Assembly: GCF_009735645.1 (NCBI RefSeq)
Contig: NZ_CP032550.1
Location: 2,976,001-3,040,000 of the forward strand
Length of the DNA stretch: 64,000 nucleotides
Direction: 5' to 3'
From: Microbacterium oryzae
GTDB lineage: Bacteria; Actinomycetota; Actinomycetes; Actinomycetales; Microbacteriaceae
Positions 53,867 through 61,951 of this stretch are shown piece by piece. Position 1 is the stretch's first letter. Each line of letters begins with the position of its first letter. The translations under genes and the position numbers were made by a program. Under the pieces are notes generated by a model. The model did no database searches. It worked only from the letters and a program-made list of their open reading frames with translations, and had not been told where the DNA came from.

Positions 53867-54481
53867 TCATCCGGTCACCGGCTGACGCAGGATGGTCCGC
53901 CGGCGCTCCGCGGGGACGCGGCGGAAGTCGCTGAGGTAGATCTCGTGATGCACCCCGGTCATGCGCAGCCCCTGCTCGCGGATCGCCTCGCGGTGCATCC
54001 GCTCGAGGACCGGCCCCTCGTCGTCGAACGACCCCACGTGCAGCGTCTGCACGCAGCGGCCCTCCGCCAGCGAGATCCACCGCAGGGCATCGATCCGGGG
54101 CGGGCGCTTCGCCGCGGCCCGCGCGATCGCGCGCTCGACGGCATCCGCGTCCACGGGGTACGGCGTGTGGATGAGCAGCGTCCACTCCCACGCCGCCTTG
54201 TCCCGCGCCGTGGTGAAGACCGCGGGATCCTCGGCGTGCCAGAGCCCCTCGAGCGGCGGCACGACGATGTCGAGGCCGGTCTCGTCGCGCAGGGCGAACT
54301 TGAGCGCGTACGCGACGGGGTACAGCGTCTCGACTGCCGCCGTGAACGCCGGCGACGTGTTCGGATCGCCCCTGCCGTCGACGGCGAGGTACGCCATCTC
54401 GGGGACTGTCACGGTGCGGAAGATGCCCTGCCGAGCGCGGTACCCGTCGAACTCCCGACGCACGTCGAGCTTCTCGGCCAT
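53867..54481 (-). CDS. GyrI-like small-molecule binding protein
   Basis: Cytosolic 204-residue protein of the GyrI-like/SOUL-type fold. It contains MAYLAVDGRGDPN, WHAEDPAVF, EWTLLIHTPYPV and VHHEIYLSDFRRVP, the pattern of the standalone GyrI-like domain family. Members bind hydrophobic small molecules or hydrolyse cyclopropanoids; the role here is unknown. On the minus strand TACCCT (54493-54488) is six bases before the ATG. No regulator domain is fused. Confidence 0.86.
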   Translation of the reverse strand: MAEKLDVRREFDGYRARQGIFRTVTVPEMAYLAVDGRGDPNTSPAFTAAVETLYPVAYALKFALRDETGLDIVVPPLEGLWHAEDPAVFTTARDKAAWEWTLLIHTPYPVDADAVERAIARAAAKRPPRIDALRWISLAEGRCVQTLHVGSFDDEGPVLERMHREAIREQGLRMTGVHHEIYLSDFRRVPAERRRTILRQPVTG

Positions 54482-54533
54482 GCCGCCAGGGTAGAGGAGA
54501 TCGGTCCTCGCTGGCGCCGCTGCCGCTCCGGCG

Positions 54534-55340
54534 TCAGAGGTACCTTCCGGCGAGCCGCAGCGCCGAGCGCGTGTAGCCGCCGCGGAAGAGGTGAGCATGC
54601 ATGATGACGATCCCCAGCTGATGCAGCTCCACGCGCTCGCGCCATCCGGAGGCGAGGGGAGACGCCTCGTCGTAGCCGGCGCAGACCTCCGCCAGGTGCG
54701 GGAACCCGAACACCGCGAGCGTCGCGAGGTCGGTCTCGGCATGACCGCCGTGCGCGAGCGGGTCGATGAGGGCGGCTCCGGTCGGGCCCGCGTCGTACAG
54801 CACGTTGCCCGCCCACATGTCGCCGTGCACCCGTGCGACCGGATGGCCGGCTGCCGAGACGAGGGCCGGCTGCGGATGGTCGAGGGCGCCGTCTCGCAGG
54901 CGCTCGCAGAGCCGGTCGAAGACGCGCGCGTCGTCGGCGTCGATGACACCGTCCGCGCGCAGCCGGCGGGCGAACACCTCGACGCGATGCTCGGCGTAGA
55001 ACGCCCCCCACGTCGAGGGAGCGGCGCTGCGGTCGAGGACGAGTGGCGTCCGCGAGCGTCCCATGGTGAGCGACCCTGGCCATCCGTCGGGCGGACAGCC
55101 CCACCAGTCGGCACCGGCGGCATGCGTGCGGGCGAGGGCCGCGCCGAAAGCGCGCGCCGCCGCGGCCGACGGCGCGACCTCGTCGATCGATTCCAGCACG
55201 AGCCGGTCGTCGTCGACGTCCACGACGTGTGCGATGCGCGCGCCGCCGTCGGCCGCCGCCAGCCACCGCAGCCCCGCGGCCTCGCCCCGGGGATCGTCGC
55301 CGGCGCGCCGCGGCTTGGTGAAGAGGCGATCGGCGGTCAC
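54534..55340 (-). CDS. Fructosamine kinase / aminoglycoside phosphotransferase-fold protein
   Basis: Cytosolic kinase-like protein of 268 residues from GTG 55340, with AGGAG upstream. The frame extends far beyond 55340 but without coding character. The fold shows an N-lobe (EAAGLRWLAAADG), the catalytic loop VHGDMWAGNVLYD (H-G-D-x4-N) and IDPLAHGGHAETDLA (DP metal motif). These are hallmarks of fructosamine-3-kinase, which removes glycation adducts from proteins; a small-molecule kinase is the alternative. The N-terminal phosphate loop is short and lacks a clear conserved Lys motif. Confidence 0.85.
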   Translation of the reverse strand: MTADRLFTKPRRAGDDPRGEAAGLRWLAAADGGARIAHVVDVDDDRLVLESIDEVAPSAAAARAFGAALARTHAAGADWWGCPPDGWPGSLTMGRSRTPLVLDRSAAPSTWGAFYAEHRVEVFARRLRADGVIDADDARVFDRLCERLRDGALDHPQPALVSAAGHPVARVHGDMWAGNVLYDAGPTGAALIDPLAHGGHAETDLATLAVFGFPHLAEVCAGYDEASPLASGWRERVELHQLGIVIMHAHLFRGGYTRSALRLAGRYL

Positions 55341-55443
55341 GGCGCTCCTCTCGACGACCTGCTGCGACCCTAGCGCCTGCCGCCGCCGCCCCCTCTCCGC
55401 GAGGCCGATGACGCGCGCGGGCGCCGCCGATAGAATCCGCGTC

Positions 55444-56106
55444 ATGGTCCGGCGTGCGCACGAGTACCGCGGTCTCACGCAGATGAGCCGACTGCGCCTC
55501 CTGCGCGCCGTGCAGCGGCAGCCGGGACGACTGGTGCAGGAGCTCGCCGAGGACACCGGCCTCCACGTCAACACCGTGCGCGACCATCTGCGCGTCCTCG
55601 AGGACGAGGGGCTCGTCGTCGCCCGCACCGTCCGCACCGGCGGAAGGGGCCGCCCGCCGGTGGTCTTCCACCCCGTCCGGGAGGCCGACGCGAGCCCGGC
55701 CGTCGAGGAGCGTCTCGAGCAGGCGCGCGAGCGCGGAAATCTGCTCCGTCGTCTCCAGCCGGAGCTCGACGTCACCGAGGACCTCGGCGAGGACGCAGTG
55801 CACCAGCTGGACGCGCTGTACGAGCACCTGGAGGATGCCGGCCTCCAGCCGCGCATCGATGAGCCGTCGCTCACGGTGGGCCTCGTGCCGTGCGCCTACC
55901 ACGCCGCGGTCGCCGAGAACCAGTCGCTCGTGTGCTCGGTCCACGCCCGGCTCGTCCAGGACGTGCTGACGCAGGTGCCGGGGCCCGTGCGATTGCGGCG
56001 CGTCGACCCGTTCGTCACGCCCCACAGCTGCATGATCGCGCTCAGCATCTCCGGCAGGTCGCGCGAGACCGGCGGCGATCCGGACGCGGCGTCCTCCGCG
56101 GAATAA
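55444..56106 (+). CDS. Winged-helix regulator with three-cysteine metal centre, probable NO or redox sensor
   Basis: DNA-binding regulator of 220 residues. The N-terminal winged helix (about 10-75) has LVQELAEDTGLHVNTVRDHLRVLEDEGLV and the wing RTVRTGGRGRPPVVFHP. The C-terminal part has C150-x2-H, C164-x2-H and C196 after H194, a layout that fits a 4Fe-4S cluster with three Cys, as in SufR-like and NsrR-type sensors. TAGAAT (55431-55436) is seven bases before the ATG, so the mRNA may be leaderless. The next gene, 82 bases on, is the flavohemoglobin hmp, which strongly suggests that this protein senses nitric oxide and controls hmp. Cluster type and ligand are inferred. Confidence 0.82.
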   Translation: MVRRAHEYRGLTQMSRLRLLRAVQRQPGRLVQELAEDTGLHVNTVRDHLRVLEDEGLVVARTVRTGGRGRPPVVFHPVREADASPAVEERLEQARERGNLLRRLQPELDVTEDLGEDAVHQLDALYEHLEDAGLQPRIDEPSLTVGLVPCAYHAAVAENQSLVCSVHARLVQDVLTQVPGPVRLRRVDPFVTPHSCMIALSISGRSRETGGDPDAASSAE

Positions 56107-56188
56107 ACACGGCCATCCCGCCCGCGGCGCGCGGCACGCGCGCGGCATGATCGTCGCGAAGGACTTCCGAGCCGCGAAGGGGATCATC

Positions 56189-57400
56189 ATGGAGCTGTCC
56201 GCAGAGTCGAAGGCCGTCGTCGCCGCCACCGCCGGCGTCGTCGCCGAGCACGCCGAGGAGATCACCCGCGTCTTCTACCCGACGATGTTCGCCGACCACC
56301 CCGAGTTGCTGAACGTCTTCAACCGCGCGAACCAGGCGATCGGGGAGCAGCCGAAGGCGCTCGCCGCGTCGGTCGTCGCGTTCGCCGTGCAGCTCATCGA
56401 CCCCGACGCCCCGGACTTCACTCCCGTGATGCAGCGGATCGCGCACAAGCACGTGTCCCTGGGCATCCGCGCCGCGGACTACCTCGTCGTGGGCCGCTAC
56501 CTGCTGGGAGCGGTGAAGACGGTGCTCGGCGACGCGATCACGCCCGACGTCGCGGCCGCCTGGGACGAGGTGTACTGGCTCTTCGCCACGACGCTGATCG
56601 CCGAGGAGGCCCGCCTGTACGCGCTGGGTGGCACGAACCCCGACGAGCCGTGGCGGAAGTACCGGGTCGTCGAGCGGTTCGACGAGTCGGAGGAGGTCGT
56701 CTCGCTCCTCCTCGCGCCCGTCGAGGGCATCGTGCCCTCGCACCACACGGGTCAGTACGTCGCGATCGCCGTCGACCTGCCGGATGGCACGCGTCAGCCG
56801 CGGCAGTACACGATCTCCTCCGGCCCCCGCGGCGACTCGCTGCGCGTGACGATCAAGCGCGTGCGCGGCCTCGACGGGCTGCCCGACGGCCAGGTGTCGA
56901 CGTGGCTGCATGAGAACGCGCACCCCGGCACCGTGCTGGATGTGTCGCAGCCAGCGGGCGACGTTGTGCTCGACGAGTCCGACGCTCCGCTCGTGCTCGT
57001 CTCGGCGGGCATCGGCATCACGCCCATCGCGGCCATCCTCGAGGACCTCTCGCGTCGCCAGCCGGACCGCACGGTGCGGCTCTTCCACGCGGACAGGTCG
57101 CACGGCACGCACGCGCTGTACGAGGGCCTGCGCCGTCAGGTGCTCGCGATGAGCGACGCCCGGGCGCAGAACTGGTACGAGGAGGGTGCGGAGGCCGCTC
57201 CGACGCTCCACCCCGCCCGCAGCGGCTTCATGGACCTGTCCGACATCGAGGTGCCCGAGGAGAGCCAGGTCTTCATGTGCGGACCGCTGCCGTTCATGCA
57301 GGCGATGCGTCGCACGCTGCTGCGGAAGGGCATCCCGGCCGAGAGCATCCACTACGAGGTGTTCGGCCCCGACCTCTGGGCGCAGAACCCCGCGGACTGA
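56189..57400 (+). CDS. hmp: Flavohemoglobin, nitric oxide dioxygenase
   Basis: Oxidises NO to nitrate using oxygen and NAD(P)H, cytosolic. It is 403 residues from ATG 56189, a normal length for Hmp. The globin domain (1-138) has Y30 (B10 Tyr) and H86 (proximal His) in RIAHKHV, each one residue later than in E. coli Hmp. The reductase part has the FAD motif RQYTISS, the NAD motif VSAGIGITP, and FMCGPLPFMQAM plus YEVFGPD near the C-terminus. ATG 56147 is in frame, but AAGGGGA at 56178-56184 marks 56189 as the start. The gene lies 82 bases after a three-cysteine regulator and ends before a strong terminator. Confidence 0.94.
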   Translation: MELSAESKAVVAATAGVVAEHAEEITRVFYPTMFADHPELLNVFNRANQAIGEQPKALAASVVAFAVQLIDPDAPDFTPVMQRIAHKHVSLGIRAADYLVVGRYLLGAVKTVLGDAITPDVAAAWDEVYWLFATTLIAEEARLYALGGTNPDEPWRKYRVVERFDESEEVVSLLLAPVEGIVPSHHTGQYVAIAVDLPDGTRQPRQYTISSGPRGDSLRVTIKRVRGLDGLPDGQVSTWLHENAHPGTVLDVSQPAGDVVLDESDAPLVLVSAGIGITPIAAILEDLSRRQPDRTVRLFHADRSHGTHALYEGLRRQVLAMSDARAQNWYEEGAEAAPTLHPARSGFMDLSDIEVPEESQVFMCGPLPFMQAMRRTLLRKGIPAESIHYEVFGPDLWAQNPAD

Positions 57401-57403
57401 GGG

Positions 57404-57450
57404 ACGACAGGAGCCTCTGCCGGACGGCGTCCGGCAGAGGCTCCTGTCGT
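57404..57450 (+). terminator. Strong terminator after hmp
   Basis: A perfect 21-bp stem (57404-57424 with 57430-57450, outer ACGACAGGAGCC) with a 5-base loop lies between hmp and tRNA-Lys. It also serves the tRNA on the other strand. Confidence 0.88.
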
Positions 57451-57456
57451 GCGGGG

Positions 57457-57529
57457 TGGGCCCAGAGGGGCTCGAACCCTCGACCTACGGATTAAAAGTC
57501 CGCTGCTCTACCGACTGAGCTATAGGCCC
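57457..57529 (-). tRNA. tRNA-Lys (anticodon TTT)
   Basis: On the minus strand GGGCCTA pairs with TGGGCCC (one G-U), the anticodon loop CTTTTAA lies between GCGGA and TCCGT (anticodon TTT), and the T loop is TTCGAGC. Discriminator A. A -10 box TAAAGT lies at 57541-57536, divergent from and close to the next gene promoter. Confidence 0.97.
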
Positions 57530-57567
57530 ACGACCACTTTACGCGGCCGGGGTGGTAGCTTCGGCGC

Positions 57568-57957
57568 ATGCTGGGCAGACGCACCTTCAGCGACGAGGAG
57601 CAGGCCCGCGCGCGGGAGTGGTTCGAGGAGACGCTGCGCGCGGCCCGCGACGTGCACACGATCGGGGAGCGGAGGGCGTCCGAGGGGATCCTGCTGGCGC
57701 TCGACCGCTGGTTCATCCATCGGGTGCGCAGCGTCGCGGGGGAGGACACCAACCCGCTCACGGAGCTCGTGCTCGTGGTCGAGGCGATCCTCGCCGACGG
57801 CGTCCTCCGCGAGCAGCCGCCGATCATGTACGACCGGGCGCGCTCCGTGCTGGCGAACCCGGTCGGACAGCATCTGACTCTCACGTTCGACGACGTGGAG
57901 CGGCTGGGCGGCGCGTTCCTCGACGCCATCGCCGAGCGCTACTCCGAGCCGCGCTGA
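57568..57957 (+). CDS. Hypothetical protein
   Basis: Not recognised. It is 129 residues, mostly helical and charged. It starts with RRTFSDEEQARAREWFEETL, followed by LLALDRWFIHRV and TLTFDDVERLGGAFLDAI. No Cys, membrane segment or signal peptide. TAGCTT (57556-57561) is exactly six bases before the ATG and there is no ribosome site, so the mRNA is probably leaderless and the start is well fixed. The promoter is close to that of tRNA-Lys on the other strand (26 bases between the start codon and -10 of the tRNA). Same strand as the following unknown gene. Confidence 0.8.
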   Translation: MLGRRTFSDEEQARAREWFEETLRAARDVHTIGERRASEGILLALDRWFIHRVRSVAGEDTNPLTELVLVVEAILADGVLREQPPIMYDRARSVLANPVGQHLTLTFDDVERLGGAFLDAIAERYSEPR

Positions 57958-58044
57958 CGCATCCGATCCGCCCCGCCATCCTATCGGCCGAGGGTGTGCA
58001 CGGCCCCGGAGACGACGGGACCGGTGCGGCGTAGCCTGTTCCGG

Positions 58045-58674
58045 ATGAGTGCGGAGTTCAGCAAGCCGGTGCGCCGGCCCTCGGAGATGTTCGACCGGCT
58101 GTTCGCGGGCAGCGACCCGGCCGAGATCTCGCGCGCCGCGCACGCCACCGCGGTCGCGCTCCTGTCGCGCGTGCGCGACGAGGCCGACGCCGACGTCGTG
58201 CAGCGGCTCATCTCCTTCACCGCCCGCCACGGCATCGACGACATCGCCGAGCTGTGGTCGCAGTCGCCGGCGCGCTCGCTGCCCGGGTCGCTGTGGCGTC
58301 TCTACCTCGTGCAGCTGTCGATCCACGACGACCCCGAGACCTCGTCGCTCCTCTACGAGCGGGGCCGAATCGAGCTGCCCTCCGCGGACGTCGTCGTCGC
58401 CGGCGCCCCGACTCCCGCGGGCCCGCAGGAGCTCATGGTCCTCATCGACACCATCCTGCACGGCGCGTTCACGGGCGACTACGCCGTCGCGCTCGACCGC
58501 ACGGCGTCGTTCTGCCGTGTCGTCGCATCGGGCGCCACGCACCTGGCCGACGACTACGAGGCGACCGAGCCGCACCGGTCGTCGACGCTGACGACGCGGG
58601 CGCTGCGCCTGTCGGCGTTCGCGGCCGATCTGACGGCGGCCGCTCGCCTCTGGCGGCGCGACGCGCTCGAGTGA
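58045..58674 (+). CDS. Hypothetical helical protein
   Basis: Not recognised. It is 209 residues from ATG 58045, strongly helical. It contains PSEMFDRLFAGSDPAEISRAAHATAVALLS split over two helices, SLPGSLWRLYLVQLSIH and DTILHGAFTGDYAVALDRTASFCRVV. A single Cys is present and no membrane segment. TAGCCT (58032-58037) lies seven bases before the ATG and no ribosome site is seen, so the mRNA is probably leaderless. The frame extends upstream to 57994, but the box decides for 58045. Repeats of a HEAT or TetR-C-like kind are possible; no function is assigned. Confidence 0.78.
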   Translation: MSAEFSKPVRRPSEMFDRLFAGSDPAEISRAAHATAVALLSRVRDEADADVVQRLISFTARHGIDDIAELWSQSPARSLPGSLWRLYLVQLSIHDDPETSSLLYERGRIELPSADVVVAGAPTPAGPQELMVLIDTILHGAFTGDYAVALDRTASFCRVVASGATHLADDYEATEPHRSSTLTTRALRLSAFAADLTAAARLWRRDALE

Positions 58675-58720
58675 GGCGGGGCGCTCGTACGACGCGATGT
58701 CGCATCCGAGCGCGGACATG

Positions 58721-58819
58721 AAAAAGGCCGAGCCGCAGAAAACGCCTCTCGGCGAAAGGCCGCTCGCAGCGGCAGAATTTGGAGCCCGGGGTTACTGCGG
58801 CCCGGCTTGTCCAGTCTAA
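58721..58819 (-). ncRNA. Candidate small RNA downstream of pstB
   Basis: On the minus strand TTAGACT (58819-58813) is a -10 box. The RNA from about 58807 can form three hairpins. The first is AGCCGGG with CCCGGGCT, with one bulge. The second is GCCGC-TGCGA-GCGGC (58773-58759), a perfect 5-bp stem. The third is GCCGAG with CTCGGC (58753-58727) followed by CTTTTT, a rho-independent terminator. The total is about 85-90 nt with no ORF. The 58675-58916 interval has no gene. It may be a free small RNA or the tail of the pst operon mRNA. Confidence 0.5.
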
Positions 58820-58916
58820 CAAACGCGATCCGGCCGAGGGCCGGCGTGGCGGATCCGGAACGGAAGGACCGGATGGCCGGGGCGTCCTCGCGGAGCCGGC
58901 CCCGGCCATCCGCGGT

Positions 58917-59696
58917 TCAGCCGAAGCGGCCGGAGACGTAGTCCTCGGTGGCCTGCACGGAGGGCGTCGTGAAGATCCGCGTGGTGTCGTCGTACTCGAT
59001 GAGCTTGCCGGGCTTGCCGGTGCCGGCGATGTTGAAGAAGGCCGTCTTGTCGCTCACGCGCGATGCCTGCTGCATGTTGTGCGTGACGATGACGACGGTG
59101 TAGTCGTTCTTCAGCTCGCTGATGAGCTCCTCGATCGCGAAGGTGGAGATCGGGTCGAGGGCGGAGCAGGGCTCGTCCATGAGGATGATGTCGGGCGACA
59201 CCGCGATCGCGCGCGCGATGCAGAGGCGCTGCTGCTGCCCGCCGGAGAGCCCGGAGCCGGGCTTGTCGAGCCGGTCCTTCACCTCGTTCCAGAGATTGGC
59301 GCCGGTCAGCGACTTCTCGACGAGCGCGTCGGCGTCGCCCTTCGAGATGCGCTTGTTGTTGAGCTTCACGCCCGCCAGCACGTTCTCGCGGATGGACATC
59401 GTGGGGAACGGGTTCGGCCGCTGGAACACCATGCCGACCTGGCGGCGCACGAGCACCGGGTCGACGCCGGGGCCGTAGAGGTCCTGCCCGTCGACGAGCA
59501 CCTGGCCCTTCACGGAGGCGCCCGGGATGACCTCGTGCATGCGGTTCAGGGTGCGCAGGAACGTGGACTTGCCGCAGCCCGACGGGCCGATGAAGGCGGT
59601 GACGGTGCGGGGCTGGATGTCGATGGACACGCCCTCGACGGCGAGGAAGTCGCCGTAGTAGACGTTGAGGTCGTTGACTTCGATGCTCTTGGACAC
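58917..59696 (-). CDS. pstB: Phosphate ABC transporter ATP-binding protein
   Basis: ATPase of the high-affinity phosphate importer, cytosolic face. It is 259 residues from GTG 59696, typical PstB size. Walker A is [17 protein letters not shown], the Q loop [15 protein letters not shown] is the PstB-specific sequence, the signature motif is LSGGQQQR, Walker B is [12 protein letters not shown] and the H loop is VTHNMQQA. Frame upstream of 59696 is open but belongs to the pstA shadow. AAGGAA lies before the GTG. Last gene of pstS-pstC-pstA-pstB on the minus strand. Confidence 0.96.
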   Translation of the reverse strand: MSKSIEVNDLNVYYGDFLAVEGVSIDIQPRTVTAFIGPSGCGKSTFLRTLNRMHEVIPGASVKGQVLVDGQDLYGPGVDPVLVRRQVGMVFQRPNPFPTMSIRENVLAGVKLNNKRISKGDADALVEKSLTGANLWNEVKDRLDKPGSGLSGGQQQRLCIARAIAVSPDIILMDEPCSALDPISTFAIEELISELKNDYTVVIVTHNMQQASRVSDKTAFFNIAGTGKPGKLIEYDDTTRIFTTPSVQATEDYVSGRFG

Positions 59697-59737
59697 GGGG
59701 GTTCCTTCGGGATGGTCGGAGAGAGTCTGCGGGGTGC

Positions 59738-60820
59738 TCAGCGGCCGGCGGTCTTCGGCGCGAAGAGCCGCGCGATGAGGCGGGCGACGAGGTTGAGCAC
59801 CATGACGATGGCGATGAGGGTGAGCGCGGCGGCCCATGCGCGCGCCACGGCCGCATCGGGGTTCGTGCCCTGGTTCATGTACTGGTTGTACGCGAACACC
59901 GGCAGGGTCATCATCTGCCCGTCGAACAGGTTGGTGTTGAGGCTGAGGGTGTAGCCCGCGGTGAGGAGCAGGGGCGCGGTCTCGCCGATGACGCGTGCGA
60001 TGGCGAGCATGACCGTCGTCGTGATGCCGGCGATCGAGGTCGGCAGGACCACCTTCACGATCGTCAGCCACTTCGGCACGCCGAGCGCGTAGGCGGCTTC
60101 GCGCAGCTCGTTCGGCACGATCCGCAGCAGCTCCTCGCTGCCGCGGACGACCACGGGGATCATGAGCACGGCGAGGGCCAGGGCGCCCATGAAGCCCATG
60201 GAGATGCCGGGGCGGACGAACAGGGCGAAGACCGAGTAGATGAACAGGCCCGCGACGATCGAGGGGATGCCCGTCATCACGTCGACGAAGAAGGTGATCG
60301 CGCGCGCGACGCGGCCGCGGCCGTACTCGACGAGGTAGATCGACGTCATGAGGCCCACCGGCACCGCGATGAGGGCGGCCAGCAGCGTGATGAGGACCGT
60401 GCCCCAGATGGCGTGGACGATGCCGCCGCCCTCGCCGACGATGTTGCGCATCGAGAACGTGAAGAACTCCGCGTCGAAGCGCTGGATGCCGTTGACGACG
60501 ACCGTCCACAGCAGCGAGACGAGCGGGAGGAGGGCGATCACGAAGGCGGTCGAGACGAGCGCGGTCATGATGCGGTCCATCGCCTTGCGGCTGCTCTCGG
60601 CGATCGATGAGACGACGGCGATGAGGACGATGTAGAGGATCATCCCGACGATCAGCGTGCCGGCGATGTTGAAGTCCGCGAGGTCGCCTCCGGCGGCGGC
60701 GACGCCGAAGACCACGGCGGCGGCGGCGAAGGAGCCCAGCAGGAGCGCCCAGGGCGCCCACTTCGGCAGGCGGCCGGACGTCAGGCGCATGCTCTGCGCG
60801 GAGGCGGCGATGGCGGCCAT
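59738..60820 (-). CDS. pstA: Phosphate ABC transporter permease PstA
   Basis: Membrane subunit of 360 residues from ATG 60820. About eight hydrophobic segments are visible, two more than the minimal PstA core, because the N-terminal 110 residues hold two additional helices. The coupling loop [20 protein letters not shown] is the EAA motif that contacts PstB, and IPSIVAGLF and [11 protein letters not shown] are conserved permease motifs. The stop codon of pstC lies one base before the ATG, so translation is coupled. Confidence 0.94.
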   Translation of the reverse strand: MAAIAASAQSMRLTSGRLPKWAPWALLLGSFAAAAVVFGVAAAGGDLADFNIAGTLIVGMILYIVLIAVVSSIAESSRKAMDRIMTALVSTAFVIALLPLVSLLWTVVVNGIQRFDAEFFTFSMRNIVGEGGGIVHAIWGTVLITLLAALIAVPVGLMTSIYLVEYGRGRVARAITFFVDVMTGIPSIVAGLFIYSVFALFVRPGISMGFMGALALAVLMIPVVVRGSEELLRIVPNELREAAYALGVPKWLTIVKVVLPTSIAGITTTVMLAIARVIGETAPLLLTAGYTLSLNTNLFDGQMMTLPVFAYNQYMNQGTNPDAAVARAWAAALTLIAIVMVLNLVARLIARLFAPKTAGR

Positions 60821-60821
60821 G

Positions 60822-61814
60822 TCAGTTCGCTCCGGAGAACTCGGCGCGGCGCGCGACGATCCAGCGCGCGAACGCATTGACCGCGAAGGTCACGATGAAG
60901 AGGATGAGGCCGGTCGCGATGAGGGTGTTGATGCCCTCGTCGTGCGCCTCCGGGAACGCCAGCGCGATGTTGGCGGGGATCGGCGTCGGGTTCGTCGACG
61001 TGAGGAGCTCGACGGTCACCGCGCCGGAGACCGAGAGCACCATGGTCACGGCCATCGTCTCGCCGAGCGCGCGGCCGAGGGCGAGCATCGCCGCCGACAC
61101 CATGCCGCCGCGCGCGAACGGCAGCACGGCCATCCGGATCATCTCCCAGCGCGTGGCGCCGAGCGCGAGCGCGGCCTCCTCGTGCAGCTTGGGGGTCTGC
61201 AGGAAGACCTCGCGGCAGATGGCGGTCATGATCGGGATGATCATCACCGCGAGGACCAGCGAGGCGGTGAAGATCGTGCGCCCGGTCGCCGAGACCTGGC
61301 CGCTGAAGAGCGGGATCCACCCGAGGTTGTCGTTCAGCCACACGAACAGCGGCTGCAGCACGGGAGCGAGCACGAGGCCGCCCCAGAGGCCGAACACCAC
61401 CGACGGCACCGCCGCGAGGAGGTCGATGACGTAGCCGAGCGTGGCGGCCAGCCGTCGCGGGGCGTAGTGCGAGATGAACAGCGCGATGCCGATCGCGATC
61501 GGGGCGGCGATGACGAGAGCGATGATCGACGACCACACCGTGCCGAAGACGAGCGGGCCGACGTAGGTCCAGAACGACTCTCCGCGGAGGATGTGGTTGT
61601 CGCTCGTGTCCGCCCGGAACGCAGGGATGCTCTGGATGACGAGGAAGACCGCGACGGCGGCGAGCACGACGAGGATGATCGTGCCGGCGCCGAGCGCGGT
61701 GCCGGAGAAGAGGCGGTCGCCGAGGCGCTGCTTCGCCTTGATCGGCGCTCCCGGGCCCGCGGGCTCCGGGGCGTCGGACGGCGCCTGCGATGCCGTCTTC
61801 TCAGTGATGCTCAT
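60822..61814 (-). CDS. pstC: Phosphate ABC transporter permease PstC
   Basis: Membrane subunit of 330 residues from ATG 61814. The first 30 residues are a polar cytosolic tail, then about six membrane segments follow, with LLAAVPSVVFGLWGG and the EAA coupling motif EEAALALGATRWEMIRMAVLP, and RALGETMAVTMVL near the C-terminus. The frame continues upstream to 61931, but that part is intergenic and contains a hairpin. GAGGACTGG lies before the ATG. It is the second gene of the pst operon, 137 bases after pstS. Confidence 0.94.
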   Translation of the reverse strand: MSITEKTASQAPSDAPEPAGPGAPIKAKQRLGDRLFSGTALGAGTIILVVLAAVAVFLVIQSIPAFRADTSDNHILRGESFWTYVGPLVFGTVWSSIIALVIAAPIAIGIALFISHYAPRRLAATLGYVIDLLAAVPSVVFGLWGGLVLAPVLQPLFVWLNDNLGWIPLFSGQVSATGRTIFTASLVLAVMIIPIMTAICREVFLQTPKLHEEAALALGATRWEMIRMAVLPFARGGMVSAAMLALGRALGETMAVTMVLSVSGAVTVELLTSTNPTPIPANIALAFPEAHDEGINTLIATGLILFIVTFAVNAFARWIVARRAEFSGAN

Positions 61815-61876
61815 GTGGTCCCAGTCCTCGGGTCGGCGAAGGGATGCGGATGGTGGGGGCGGCGGCTTCCGCGACG

Positions 61877-61929
61877 ATGCCCTCGCGCCATCCTGACGGG
61901 GAGGATCTCCCGGACAAGGGCGCGAGGGC
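61877..61929 (-). terminator. Intra-operon hairpin between pstS and pstC
   Basis: TGCCCTCGCGCC (61877-61888) pairs perfectly with GGCGCGAGGGCA (61918-61929), and the loop contains a second small stem (GGGAG with CTCCC). There is no T tract. It could partly stop transcription or protect the pstS 3' end, so that PstS is made in excess. Confidence 0.6.
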
Positions 61930-61951
61930 ACCGGCTACGGCGTCAAGCGGG

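Noticed and set aside
58780..58820. tRNA-like or attachment-site sequence near TTTGGAGCCCGGGG
   Set aside because: No cloverleaf can be drawn and there is no integrase or direct repeat partner. It is better explained as part of a hairpin-rich RNA.
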